Part shown: positions 6,467 to 14,900 of the stretch, in pieces
How positions within the stretch are numbered: the first letter of the stretch is position 1
Layout of the letters: every line of letters begins with the position of its first letter
Assembly (NCBI GenBank): GCA_964387985.1
Contig: CAYLZG010000020.1
Span: 1 to 41,595, forward strand
Reading direction: 5' to 3'
From: JALOOB01 sp964387985
Lineage (GTDB): Bacteria; Chloroflexota; Anaerolineae; CG2-30-64-16
Length of the DNA stretch: 41,595 bases
The notes under the pieces: model-generated
What the model saw: the letters and a program-made list of their open reading frames with translations, nothing else
Told to the model about the DNA's origin: nothing
Databases searched by the model: none
Position numbers and translations under genes: made by a program

Positions 6467-8446
6467 ATGCTTGACTACGCCTGGCTCATACTCGCCTTCC
6501 CCGCCCTGGGAACGCTCATCATCGCCTTCTTCGGCACCCGGCTGGGCCGCCGCGCGGTAGGTTTCCTCGCGCCCGCCATGGTGTTTCTCAGCTTCGCAGT
6601 TGCCGTCGCCCTCTTCATGGAGCTCCTCGGCCTGCCCGCTGAGGAACGCCAACACGAGCTCGTCCTCTGGCAATGGATGGCCGCCGCCAGTGGGCCTGGC
6701 GCCACGGGCAGCTTCAACGTCGACATCGCCCTCCTCATCGACCAGCTCTCCGTGACCATGGCCCTCGTCGTCACCGGCGTCGGATTCCTCATCCACGTCT
6801 ACTCCGCCGGCTACATGCACGACGACCCGCGCCACCCGCGCTACTTCGCCTTCCTCAACCTCTTCATCCTCATGATGAGCACGTTGATCCTGGCGAACAA
6901 CTACCTGCTCATGTTCGTCGGCTGGGAAGGCGTCGGCCTGGCATCCTACCTCCTCATCGGCTTCTGGTTCGAGAAGCCATCCGCCGCGGACGCCGGCAAA
7001 AAGGCCTTCATCGTCAACCGCATCGGCGACTTCGGCCTCCTCCTCGCCATCATGATCATCTGGACCGGCCTCGGCACGCTCCAGTTCACCGAAGTCTCCA
7101 AAGCGCTCCAGGGGTTCCAGGTGCCGGGCACTTTGGAAGTGCCCGGCACCTTCGGCAGCGGCGCCCTCAGCCTAACCGCCATCCGCGCCGCCACCCTGCT
7201 CATGCTCCTTGCTGCCACCGGCAAGAGCGCGCAGATCCCCCTCTTCGTCTGGCTGCCCGACGCCATGGAAGGCCCCACCCCCGTCTCCGCGCTCATCCAC
7301 GCGGCCACCATGGTCACCGCCGGCGTCTACATGATCGCCCGTTCCGCCGCCCTCTTCGACCTCGCCCCCATCACCGGCGAGTGGGTCGCCTGGGTCGGCA
7401 TGGCCACCGCCTTCGTCGCCGGCACCATCGCGCTCACCCAGACCGATCTCAAGCGCATCCTGGCCTACTCCACCGTCTCCCAGCTCGGCTTCATGTTCGT
7501 CGCCGTCGGCGTGGGCGCCTATGCCGCGGGCATCTTCCACCTGATGACCCATGCCTTCTTCAAGGCGCTCCTCTTCCTGAGCGCCGGCAGCGTCATGCAC
7601 GCCCTGCACGGTGAGCTCGACATACGCAAGATGGGCAACCTGCGCACCAAGCTGCCCGTCACCTACTGGACCTTCCTCGCCGGCGCGGCCGCCCTGGCCG
7701 GCATCCCCCTCCTCTCCGGCTTCTTCAGCAAGGATGCCATCCTCTTCTACGCCTTCGAGCACGCCATACCGCTCTGGGTCGCCGGCATCATCACCGCCTT
7801 CATCACCGCCTTCTACTCCTTCCGCATGGTCTTCATGACCTTCTGGGGGCAAGAGCGCGACAAGAAGCTCTTCAGCCATGCGCACGAATCCCCGCGGGTC
7901 ATGACCGTGCCCCTGATTCTCCTGGCCACCGGCGCCGTTGTCGCCGGCTACGTCGGCCTCCCGTCCATCTCAGCCATCGACCACTGGCTCGAGCCCGTCT
8001 TCCACGCGGGCGAGCACGCCGCCGAGGGCGCCCTCGCGACCGGAGCGGTCGCCCATGACTTCACCCTGGAGATGATCCTGCTCGCCGTCTCCGCGCTGGT
8101 CGCCCTCGGGGGCGCCTTCCTGGCCTACCGCGCCTACATCGCCGACCGTGACCTGCCCAAGCGCGCCCGCGCCGCCTTCGGCCCGCTCACCGGTCTGGTC
8201 GAAAACAAATACTACGTCGACGAGGCCTACAACCTGCTCATCGTCGAGCCCCTCCGTGCGCTCGGCGAGTGGCTCGCCGCCACCTTCGACAAACGCGGCC
8301 TCGACGGCGCAGTCAACGGCATCGCCGGCCTCACCGGCTGGGCCGGCGCCCAAGTCCGCCGCCTCCAGACCGGCATGGTCGGCCTCTACGCCCTCGCCAT
8401 GCTCTTCGGCGCCGTCGCCCTCGCCGCCTGGCTGGTGACGCGATGA
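6467..8446 (+). CDS. nuoL: NADH-quinone oxidoreductase subunit L (NuoL), antiporter-like, with three repeat inserts
   Basis: This is the distal proton-pumping subunit of complex I with its long lateral helix, 659 residues. Conserved antiporter blocks are clear: GWEGVGLASYLLIGFW, KSAQIPLFVWLPDAMEGPTP and SALIHAATMVTAGVYM. The C-terminal part (VENKYYVDEAYNLLIVEPL onward) is typical of the HL helix and TM16. Three palindromic elements are read in frame: SGPGA around residue 75 (6685-6701), VPGTLEVPGT around residue 218 (7119-7151) and LATGAVA around residue 523 (8036-8052). All sit in loops between hydrophobic segments. The ATG follows TGAGG and lies 16 bases after nuoK. Identification is firm; the inserts are the unusual feature. 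Confidence 0.98.
   Translation: MLDYAWLILAFPALGTLIIAFFGTRLGRRAVGFLAPAMVFLSFAVAVALFMELLGLPAEERQHELVLWQWMAAASGPGATGSFNVDIALLIDQLSVTMALVVTGVGFLIHVYSAGYMHDDPRHPRYFAFLNLFILMMSTLILANNYLLMFVGWEGVGLASYLLIGFWFEKPSAADAGKKAFIVNRIGDFGLLLAIMIIWTGLGTLQFTEVSKALQGFQVPGTLEVPGTFGSGALSLTAIRAATLLMLLAATGKSAQIPLFVWLPDAMEGPTPVSALIHAATMVTAGVYMIARSAALFDLAPITGEWVAWVGMATAFVAGTIALTQTDLKRILAYSTVSQLGFMFVAVGVGAYAAGIFHLMTHAFFKALLFLSAGSVMHALHGELDIRKMGNLRTKLPVTYWTFLAGAAALAGIPLLSGFFSKDAILFYAFEHAIPLWVAGIITAFITAFYSFRMVFMTFWGQERDKKLFSHAHESPRVMTVPLILLATGAVVAGYVGLPSISAIDHWLEPVFHAGEHAAEGALATGAVAHDFTLEMILLAVSALVALGGAFLAYRAYIADRDLPKRARAAFGPLTGLVENKYYVDEAYNLLIVEPLRALGEWLAATFDKRGLDGAVNGIAGLTGWAGAQVRRLQTGMVGLYALAMLFGAVALAAWLVTR
6685..6701. 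repeat. Hairpin repeat in nuoL, family C (SGPGA)
   Basis: CGCCAG (6685-6690), loop TGGGC, CTGGCG (6696-6701) form a perfect 6-bp hairpin read as SGPGA. Two near-identical copies lie at the 3' end of nuoM (10145-10161 and 10166-10182), read as SGPGAVASGPGAVA. Confidence 0.75.
7119..7151. repeat. Perfect 15-bp inverted repeat in nuoL, family B (VPGT)
   Basis: AGGTGCCGGGCACTT (7119-7133), loop TGG, and its exact reverse complement (7137-7151) are read in frame as QVPGTLEVPGTF. The same structure recurs in non-coding DNA at 18932-18964, with arms differing only at the central base of the GTGCCNGGCAC core, and in a decayed form at 18977-19018. Confidence 0.88.
8036..8052. repeat. Hairpin repeat in nuoL, family D (LATGAVA)
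   Basis: GCGACC (8036-8041), loop GGAGC, GGTCGC (8047-8052), read as LATGAVA. A copy in nuoN (10952-10968) is read as LATGTVA, and a long perfect palindrome with the same GCGACCGG core lies in non-coding DNA at 35736-35767. Confidence 0.7.
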
Positions 8447-8450
8447 CGCA

Positions 8451-8622
8451 TCAGATTACAGATTGCAGATTGAAGATGAAAGATTACGGACCGCTCTCCC
8501 TGCGGGCAATCCGCCATTCCAGGAGCATCGACATGCTGACCGAAAGTCAGCACAATCCCTGCGTCCTCAATCTTAATCTTCAATCTTCTCGGCTCTTGAG
8601 CCGCATCTTCAATCCTCAATCG
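8451..8622. repeat. Intergenic composite repeat between nuoL and nuoM, family A
   Basis: This fills the 190-base nuoL-nuoM spacer. The left part is AGATTACAGATTGCAG followed by AAGATGAAAGATTA; the right part is CAATCTTAATCTTCAATC and, further on, CATCTTCAATCCTCAATC, so purine and pyrimidine arms face each other. Between them are small hairpins: TGCTGAC-CGAAA-GTCAGCA (8534-8552) and GGCTC-TT-GAGCC (8591-8602). No open frame of interest is present. The stretch ends directly before the nuoM leader. Confidence 0.7.
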
Positions 8623-8636
8623 TTAATGGTGAACCC

Positions 8637-10253
8637 ATGACAACCATCCCATTACTATCGATCATCACCTTCCTGCCCCTGGCCGGTGCACTCATCCTCC
8701 TCATCCTTCCCGGCCAGCGCCTGCAGAAATGGTTTGCTCTGGCCGTCAGCGCGGCCACCTTCGCCATCTCCTGCCTCCTCTTCGCCTGGTGGCAGACCGG
8801 CGAAGCCGGCATGCAGTTCACCGAACGCCTGCCCTGGGTTCCCCAATTCAACATCCAATACCTTGTCGGCGTCGACGGCCTGAGCCTCTTCCTGGTCCTG
8901 CTCACCACCCTCATCACCCTCCTCGTCATCCTGTTCTCGTGGGAGGGCGTCGAAAAGAATCTGAAGGGCTACCTCTTCCTCATGCTCACCCTCGAGGCCG
9001 GCATGGTCGGCGTCTTCATCGCGCTCGATCTCGTCCTCTTCTACATCTTCTGGGAGCTCACCCTCATCCCCATGTATTTTCTCATCGGCGGCTGGGGTGA
9101 TCCCCACGGAACCTACACCTTCCTGGGCCGCACCATGGCCTGGCGCATCTATGCGGCCCTCAAGTTCTTCCTCTACACCTTCGCCGGCAGCGCGCTCATG
9201 CTCGTCGCCATCCTGGTGCTCTACAACCAGGGTGGCACCTTCGACCTGCTCGAACTTCAGAAGATCAGCCTGGCCCCCAATCTGCAGCTCTGGCTCTTCC
9301 TCGCCTTTGCCCTGGCCTTCGCCATCAAGGTGCCCCTCTTCCCCTTCCACACCTGGCTGCCCGACGCCCACGTCGCCGCGCCCACCGGCGGCTCCGTCAT
9401 CCTGGCCGCCGTCCTCCTGAAGATGGGAACCTACGGCTTCGTCCGCTTCTGCTTGCCGTTATTTCCCGACGCAACCCGCGCCGCCGTACCCTGGATCGCC
9501 GGCCTGGCCCTCATCGGCATCCTTTACGGCGGCCTGGTCGCCCTCGTCCAACGCGACGTCAAATCCCTCGTCGCCTACTCCTCCGTCGCCCACCTCGGCT
9601 TCGTCATGCTCGGCATCATGGCCCTCAACCCCCAGGGCATCGCCGGCGCCACCCTGCAGATGGTCAATCACGGCCTCTCCACCGGCGCCCTCTTCCTCAT
9701 GGTCGGCATGCTCTACAACCGCCGCCACACCCGCCTCCTCGCCGACTTCGGCGGCCTTTGGAAGCAGCTGCCCATCTACGGCTTCCTCTTCCTCATCGTC
9801 GCCCTTTCATCCGCCGGCCTCCCCGGCCTCAACGGCTTCGTCGGCGAATTCAACATCCTACTCGGCGCCTACCAGGCCAGCCCCATTTTTGCCGTCCTCG
9901 GCACACTCGGCATCATCCTCGCCGCCTGGTATCTGCTCTGGGCCATCCGCCTCATGCTCCACGGCCCACTCACCCGGCCCGAAAACGCCCGGCTCCCTGA
10001 CCTCTCCGGCCGCGAGATCATCACCCTCGTGCCGTTGATCGTCCTGTTCTTCATCATCGGGCTCTTTCCGAACCTGTTCTTCGACAAAATCAACCCGTCA
10101 GCCCAGGCCCTGACCGCCGCGCTTGAACAGCGCCCGCCCGCCGTCACCAGTGGGCCTGGCGCCGTCGCCAGCGGGCCTGGCGCCGTCGCCCTAACCGCCG
10201 ACCCGTCCGAGCCCCAGGGACTGGGGTTCGTCGTCCAGACGAGGCAACCATGA
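8637..10253 (+). CDS. nuoM: NADH-quinone oxidoreductase subunit M (NuoM), antiporter-like
   Basis: This is the second antiporter-like proton-pumping subunit of complex I, 538 residues with about 14 hydrophobic helices. Conserved blocks include the helix-5 glutamate region FWELTLIPMYFLIGGWG, the discontinuous-helix region KVPLFPFHTWLPDAHVAAPT and SSVAHLGFVMLG. The ATG at 8637 follows GGTGAACCC and the product starts at a normal N-terminal helix. The C-terminal tail after residue about 500 contains two family C repeat units (SGPGAVASGPGAVA), apparently extending a short tail. The stop overlaps the nuoN start (ATGA), indicating translational coupling. Confidence 0.98.
   Translation: MTTIPLLSIITFLPLAGALILLILPGQRLQKWFALAVSAATFAISCLLFAWWQTGEAGMQFTERLPWVPQFNIQYLVGVDGLSLFLVLLTTLITLLVILFSWEGVEKNLKGYLFLMLTLEAGMVGVFIALDLVLFYIFWELTLIPMYFLIGGWGDPHGTYTFLGRTMAWRIYAALKFFLYTFAGSALMLVAILVLYNQGGTFDLLELQKISLAPNLQLWLFLAFALAFAIKVPLFPFHTWLPDAHVAAPTGGSVILAAVLLKMGTYGFVRFCLPLFPDATRAAVPWIAGLALIGILYGGLVALVQRDVKSLVAYSSVAHLGFVMLGIMALNPQGIAGATLQMVNHGLSTGALFLMVGMLYNRRHTRLLADFGGLWKQLPIYGFLFLIVALSSAGLPGLNGFVGEFNILLGAYQASPIFAVLGTLGIILAAWYLLWAIRLMLHGPLTRPENARLPDLSGREIITLVPLIVLFFIIGLFPNLFFDKINPSAQALTAALEQRPPAVTSGPGAVASGPGAVALTADPSEPQGLGFVVQTRQP
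10145..10182. repeat. Two tandem family C hairpins in nuoM (SGPGAVA x2)
   Basis: Two copies of CNCCAG-YGGGC-CTGGCG lie at 10145-10161 (one stem mismatch) and 10166-10182 (perfect 6-bp stem). They are read in frame as SGPGAVASGPGAVA in the C-terminal tail of NuoM. A single copy lies in nuoL at 6685-6701. Confidence 0.8.
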
Positions 10254-11851
10254 TCATCTTATCAGCCCTAACCCTGCAACCGGCGAACCTCAACCTACCG
10301 CAGGCAGCGTTCAACCTGTCCGCCATCCTGCCCCAGATCATCCTGGTTGCAGCGGCGCTTCTCCTGCTCATGGTCGACCTGGTGCTGAAAAACAAGCGCA
10401 CCCTGCCCTGGCTCAGCCTGCTCGCCATCCTGGCCGCCCTCGCCGCGACGGTCTACCAGTGGCTGCGCACCCAACCTTCAACCGTAGAAACGTTGGATGC
10501 AACGTCTTTACAACCGGCAGCGTTCATTTTCCAATCGTCCACCGCCGACGCCCTCGGGATCTTCGCCGCGGGGCTGATCCTGATCGCCGCCGCACTGGCC
10601 AATCTGCTCGCCCTGGAGCGCACCGCGGACTTCACCGCGCGGCCCGGACCCTACTACGCGCTCATCCTCCTGGCCAGCGCGGGCATGCTCGCCATGGCCC
10701 AGGGCGCCGACTTCCTCGTCATCTTCCTGGGCCTGGAGATTTTCTCTCTCGCCCTCTACATCCTGACCGGCTTCGCTACGACCGGCAGGTCGCCCGGGAC
10801 TGCCCGTTCCGCCGAGGCCTCTCTCAAGTATTTCCTCCTCGGCGCCTTTGCCAGCGGCTTCTTCCTCTACGGCATCGCCCTCATCTACGCCGCCACCGGT
10901 TCCACGAACCTGGTCCAGATCAGCCAGGGACTCGCACCCCTGTCGGTCCTAGCGACCGGAACGGTCGCCCTGCCTTACGCACCGCTTCTTCCCCTCGGCG
11001 TGGGCCTGCTCCTGGTCGGGTACGGTTTCAAAGTAGCCCTTGTCCCCTTCCACCAGTGGACGCCCGACGTCTACCAGGGTGCACCCACCTCGGTGACCGC
11101 GTTTATGTCCGTCGCCACCAAGACCGCCGCCTTCGCCTCCCTCATCCGCGTCCTGGCCAGCCTGGTCAGCCACGACCGGCCCTGGTTGCTTGCCCTCGCC
11201 GCCCTCGCCGTCCTCACCATGACCCTCGGCAACCTCGCCGCGCTGCGCCAGGCCAGTCTCAAACGCATGCTCGCCTATTCCAGCATCGCGCATGCCGGTT
11301 ACGTCCTGGTTGGTCTCGCCGCGGGCAGCGGCCAGGGTGCGCGGGCCGCGCTCTACTACCTGCTCGCCTACACTTTCATGAACCTGGGCGCTTTCGCCGT
11401 CCTGCTTGCAGTCCAGCGCCGTGATGAAAACGACGTCACCCTTGAACGAATCACCGGGCTTTCGAGCCGCCAGCCGGGGATGGCCGTGCTCATGGCGGTG
11501 CTCATGTTCGCACTGACCGGCATCCCGCCCCTCGCGGGTTTCTTTGGCAAGCTCTACGTCTTCAGCGCCGCGGTGCAGGCTAACCTAGCCTGGCTGGCCA
11601 TCATCGCAGTGCTGAACAGCGCGATTGCCGCGTATTACTACCTGCGGGTCACTGTGAACATGTACATGTCAGCGAACACCCCAGTCGCGCAGCCGGCTGA
11701 CGCTGAAGAGGTGCGCAACCCCGGTTGGCCCGTGTGGGCCACCGTCATCATCACTACCGCCGCGACGTTGATCCTGGGGATTTGGCAGTACCCGTGGATG
11801 CAGGCCATCCAACAAGCCGTAAGCGCGCTGGGGGCGCTGGCGTTGCGCTAA
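10250..11851 (+). CDS. nuoN: NADH-quinone oxidoreductase subunit N (NuoN), with three repeat inserts
   Basis: This is the third antiporter-like subunit, 533 residues, and the last gene of the operon. Conserved blocks include FLGLEIFSLALYILTGF, KVALVPFHQWTPDVYQGAPT and AYSSIAHAGYVLVGL. The ATG at 10250 overlaps the nuoM stop by 4 bases. Three repeats are read in frame. A family A/LPQAAFN copy occupies residues about 8-23, before the first helix. A palindrome-centred block is at residues about 73-96 (VETLDATSLQPAAF). The LATGTVA hairpin is at residue about 235. The first alters the N-terminus, where homologues would be expected to go straight into the first helix. A strong bidirectional hairpin follows the stop. 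Confidence 0.97.
   Translation: MIILSALTLQPANLNLPQAAFNLSAILPQIILVAAALLLLMVDLVLKNKRTLPWLSLLAILAALAATVYQWLRTQPSTVETLDATSLQPAAFIFQSSTADALGIFAAGLILIAAALANLLALERTADFTARPGPYYALILLASAGMLAMAQGADFLVIFLGLEIFSLALYILTGFATTGRSPGTARSAEASLKYFLLGAFASGFFLYGIALIYAATGSTNLVQISQGLAPLSVLATGTVALPYAPLLPLGVGLLLVGYGFKVALVPFHQWTPDVYQGAPTSVTAFMSVATKTAAFASLIRVLASLVSHDRPWLLALAALAVLTMTLGNLAALRQASLKRMLAYSSIAHAGYVLVGLAAGSGQGARAALYYLLAYTFMNLGAFAVLLAVQRRDENDVTLERITGLSSRQPGMAVLMAVLMFALTGIPPLAGFFGKLYVFSAAVQANLAWLAIIAVLNSAIAAYYYLRVTVNMYMSANTPVAQPADAEEVRNPGWPVWATVIITTAATLILGIWQYPWMQAIQQAVSALGALALR
10271..10317 (+). repeat. Family A/LPQAAFN element in the 5' end of nuoN
   Basis: CCTGCAACCGGCGAACCTC leads into a single copy (10295-10315) of the 21-bp unit that is tandem in nuoG, with one base difference, encoding LPQAAFN. 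It directly follows the first eight codons of nuoN, so it became part of the N-terminus while preserving the frame. Confidence 0.82.
10469..10538. repeat. Composite palindromic insert in nuoN, family F
   Basis: GTAGAAACGTTG (10484-10495), loop GATG, CAACGTCTTTAC (10500-10511) form a 12-bp inverted repeat with two mismatches. It is flanked by CAACCTTCAACC on the left and CCGGCAGCGTTCA on the right, which resemble family A arms. It is read in frame as VETLDATSLQPAAFIF in the loop between two NuoN helices. I recall similar GTAGAGACGTTGC-type palindromes from other Chloroflexota and cyanobacterial genomes, but cannot confirm this here. Confidence 0.72.
10952..10968. repeat. Family D hairpin in nuoN (LATGTVA)
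   Basis: GCGACC (10952-10957), loop GGAAC, GGTCGC (10963-10968). It differs from the nuoL copy at 8036-8052 only in the loop and is read in the same frame as LATGTVA. Confidence 0.7.
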
Positions 11852-11878
11852 AGATCCTGCAAATGATCCGCTAAAACT

Positions 11879-11925
11879 ACGGCGAATCGCAAAGCACGGA
11901 GGCGCGCTTTACGATTCGCCGTTTT
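11879..11925. terminator. Bidirectional terminator between nuoN and endoQ-uvrD
   Basis: A 17-bp stem (ACGGCGAATCGCAAAGC at 11879-11895 against 11906-11922, one mismatch) is flanked by AAAAC on the left and GTTTT on the right. It lies between two convergent genes, 27 bases after the nuoN stop and about 25 bases before the end of the opposing gene. It would serve both strands. Confidence 0.85.
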
Positions 11926-11948
11926 GATGCCCACTCAGCCAGGGCATG

Positions 11949-14900
11949 CTAGAAGAGCGGCAGCTGGCGCGGCTCAGGCTCCTTCGCACTGCGTCTCTTT
12001 GCTCCCATCTCCTGCACCGCCTTCAACGCGGACTCGATGTCATTCACGAAGCGGGAGACAGGGTTTTCCATCGCCTGTCCGAAGAGCATGCGGCGTCGCG
12101 CATGGCACAGCACCAGCTTCTGCTGAGCGCGGGTTAAGCCCACGAAAAAGAGCCGGCGCTCCTCGTCTAGTTCGCTGTTGAACCCCTCTGGGCCTGTGGT
12201 CACCGGCTCATCCCCCCCGCGATCATGCACGTAGGGCAGCAATCCTTCCTCACACCCAACGATGAAGACCGCCGGGAACTCCAGCCCCTTTGCCGCGTGC
12301 AGGGTCATCAGGGTCACCCGGTCCGCGCGCGGGTCGTAGGCATCGGTTTCCTTGTGCAAGGCCATCACCTCGAGAAAATCACCCAGGCGATCGCCGAACG
12401 GACCCGCAAGCCGGGCCAACTGCTCGAGCGCTCCTGCGCGATCGCCCCGTGCTGCGCCTGCGGCATCATGACTCATGCCCAGGGCCTGGGGCAAGCTGTC
12501 GACGAGCCGGACCACTGGCGGTCGCGGGCCTAGCTCCGCGAGCAGCCTGGCCACCTTTGGGGCAAGTTGCCCCGCACCATGAACCATCATCCTGTGCACG
12601 CGCCACAGAGCCGCCAGGATCTCCCGAACATCTGCATGGCTTGTCAGCGGCGCCTGACCGGTAGTCTGATACGGCATGCCCGAACGCTCGAAAGCCTCGA
12701 TCAGGAGCCGGCTCTGGACGCCCAGACGGTAAAGCACTGCAAAGTCCGCGAAGCTGCGCGCCTGGAAGGAGACCTCGCCGGTCAACCGGCCCGAATCAAG
12801 CGAGAAGTGGCTCGTTCCGCCGATCATCTGCTCGATCTGATGCACTACGTACTCGGCCTCAGCGCGATCGGTGGGGGCCTCGTGGACATCTAGCAGAGGA
12901 AAAGCTTGCCCTGCCTCCGGTTGGGATTGGGTTGCGAAGACCTTTGCCGCACGCAGGTGCAGCCGTCCGGCCATTCCTGCACCGGTCTCGCCTGCATCAC
13001 AAGGGTGCTGAGGGCTGCGCTCGATCACCTGAAGCGCCGCATCGAGGATCGTCTGTGTCGAGCGGTAGTTCTCTGCAAGGCGAAGACAAACAGAACCCGG
13101 GTAGTCGGCAAGAAACGAGAGGAAGTAGCTGCGATCCGCGCCACGGAACCCATAGATCGCCTGGTCGGGATCGCCAATGACGCACACGTTCGCCGCGCGA
13201 ACGTCGTTAGCCACGCGAACGTCGTTCGCTCCGCCGTCCGCAAGCAGGCGCAAGAAGCGGACCTGAGCCGCATTCACGTCCTGGTACTCATCGACCGATA
13301 TCCAACGATATCGACTGTGCAGCGCATCGCGGACCGTCTCGCTCGCCTCCATCAGCCTGACCGCCTGGAAGATCAGATCGTCGAAATCGAGCGCGTGGCC
13401 GCCCGACAGCGCGGACTGATAGGTCCGGTAGACCTGGCCGAACTCACCTCCCTCATCGCCGGCCGGCGGATCCTCGAGCCGGTTCTTGGCCGCGCTGATG
13501 GCGGCCAGCGCCTCCTGCACGCCAATGCAGCCTGCACCCCTGGCATGCGAAAGGTCAGGACACGCCGCGCGCAGGAGGACACCGCGGTCATCTTCGGTAA
13601 GAATGGTAAATGCGGGGTCCAGCCCGATCCGTGCCCCGTGCTCGCGCAGGAGCGCGGCCGCAAACGCGTGGAACGTCTTCACCGTGATCTCTGAAGAACG
13701 CGGGCCGAGCAACATGCTCAGCCGCTCGCTCATTTCCTCGCGGGCCTTGTTCGTGAACGTAATTGCCAGGATGGACTCGGGCGCTACGCCATGCTCGAGC
13801 ACCAAGTACGCGATGCGATGCGTCAGGGTCCGCGTCTTCCCTGTCCCCGGCCCGGCAGAGATGATCAACGAACGGTCCACGCAGCGCACGGCCTCGCGTT
13901 GGGCCTCGTTCAGACCGCGGAGCAGCGCAGCCGCGGGGGTGTCGGGTTCCTGCGCCAGAGCTGCGATGGGCTGCAGATTGGGTTTTGAAGGTTGAAGGTC
14001 GAAGAAGCATGCCTGCGGCGGCGTCGAGAGATCGTTTGATGCCGACGAATCACCCGATCCTTCAATCTGCCCGCTCGCCATGGCCCTCCGGGTCTCCTTC
14101 TCCTCCACATCACCATCCACGGGCGCCGGCTCCGACCCGACCCGAGCCTCCCCCAGTCCGGAGCTGTTTGCGCGGCCTCTGTGCCCTGGTGTCGAATCTT
14201 CTTCCTCACCGAACAACCCGGCCTGGCCGCTGGCATGCATGCCACCGCTGCCAGCCCCGCTGCCCCGGGCGGCAAACAAACGGATCACCCCGTACTCACC
14301 ATCATAACCGCCACGGGCGTCCACCTCGCCGCGGCGCATGCGGTCGATTCCCTGCGCCAACCGCTCTCCGCCGGCGGACGCAATTTCCTTTAGATCGGCA
14401 TCCCGCAGGATGAATAGCTCCGGGCCGAGCCGGCCGAGCAACTTCAGGTATTCCTGCTCCACCCTGCCGGAGCCAGGACCCACGCCCAGCGCCTGGCCGA
14501 TCACTTCCGGCAGCGGAATCAGGCTGGTGTAGGGGCGGACGCTCGCAGGCCGTCCGCCAGGGGGCCGGTCCGCCAGTTCCTCCACTCGGTGCATCACCCC
14601 GATCGTGACTTCCTTCCCGCAGACCGGACACAGGCCGCCATGTTCGATCGTGGTCTGCGGCTCCCAAACGATGTTGCAGTTGCGGTGGCCATCCAGGTGA
14701 TACTTGCCCTCTTCGGGGAAAAACTCGATCGTCCCTCCTAACGCCCCCACCGTCGGGTGGTCCTTCTCTCCGCGCAATGCGGCAAATAGCGCTCCGTAGG
14801 ACAGCTCAGTGTCAAACAGCGTCGCCTCGCGTGCCAGCTTCTCGGGCGAATGCGCATCAGAGTTGGACACGAGCGAGTAGCGATCGAGTTGTGACACCCG

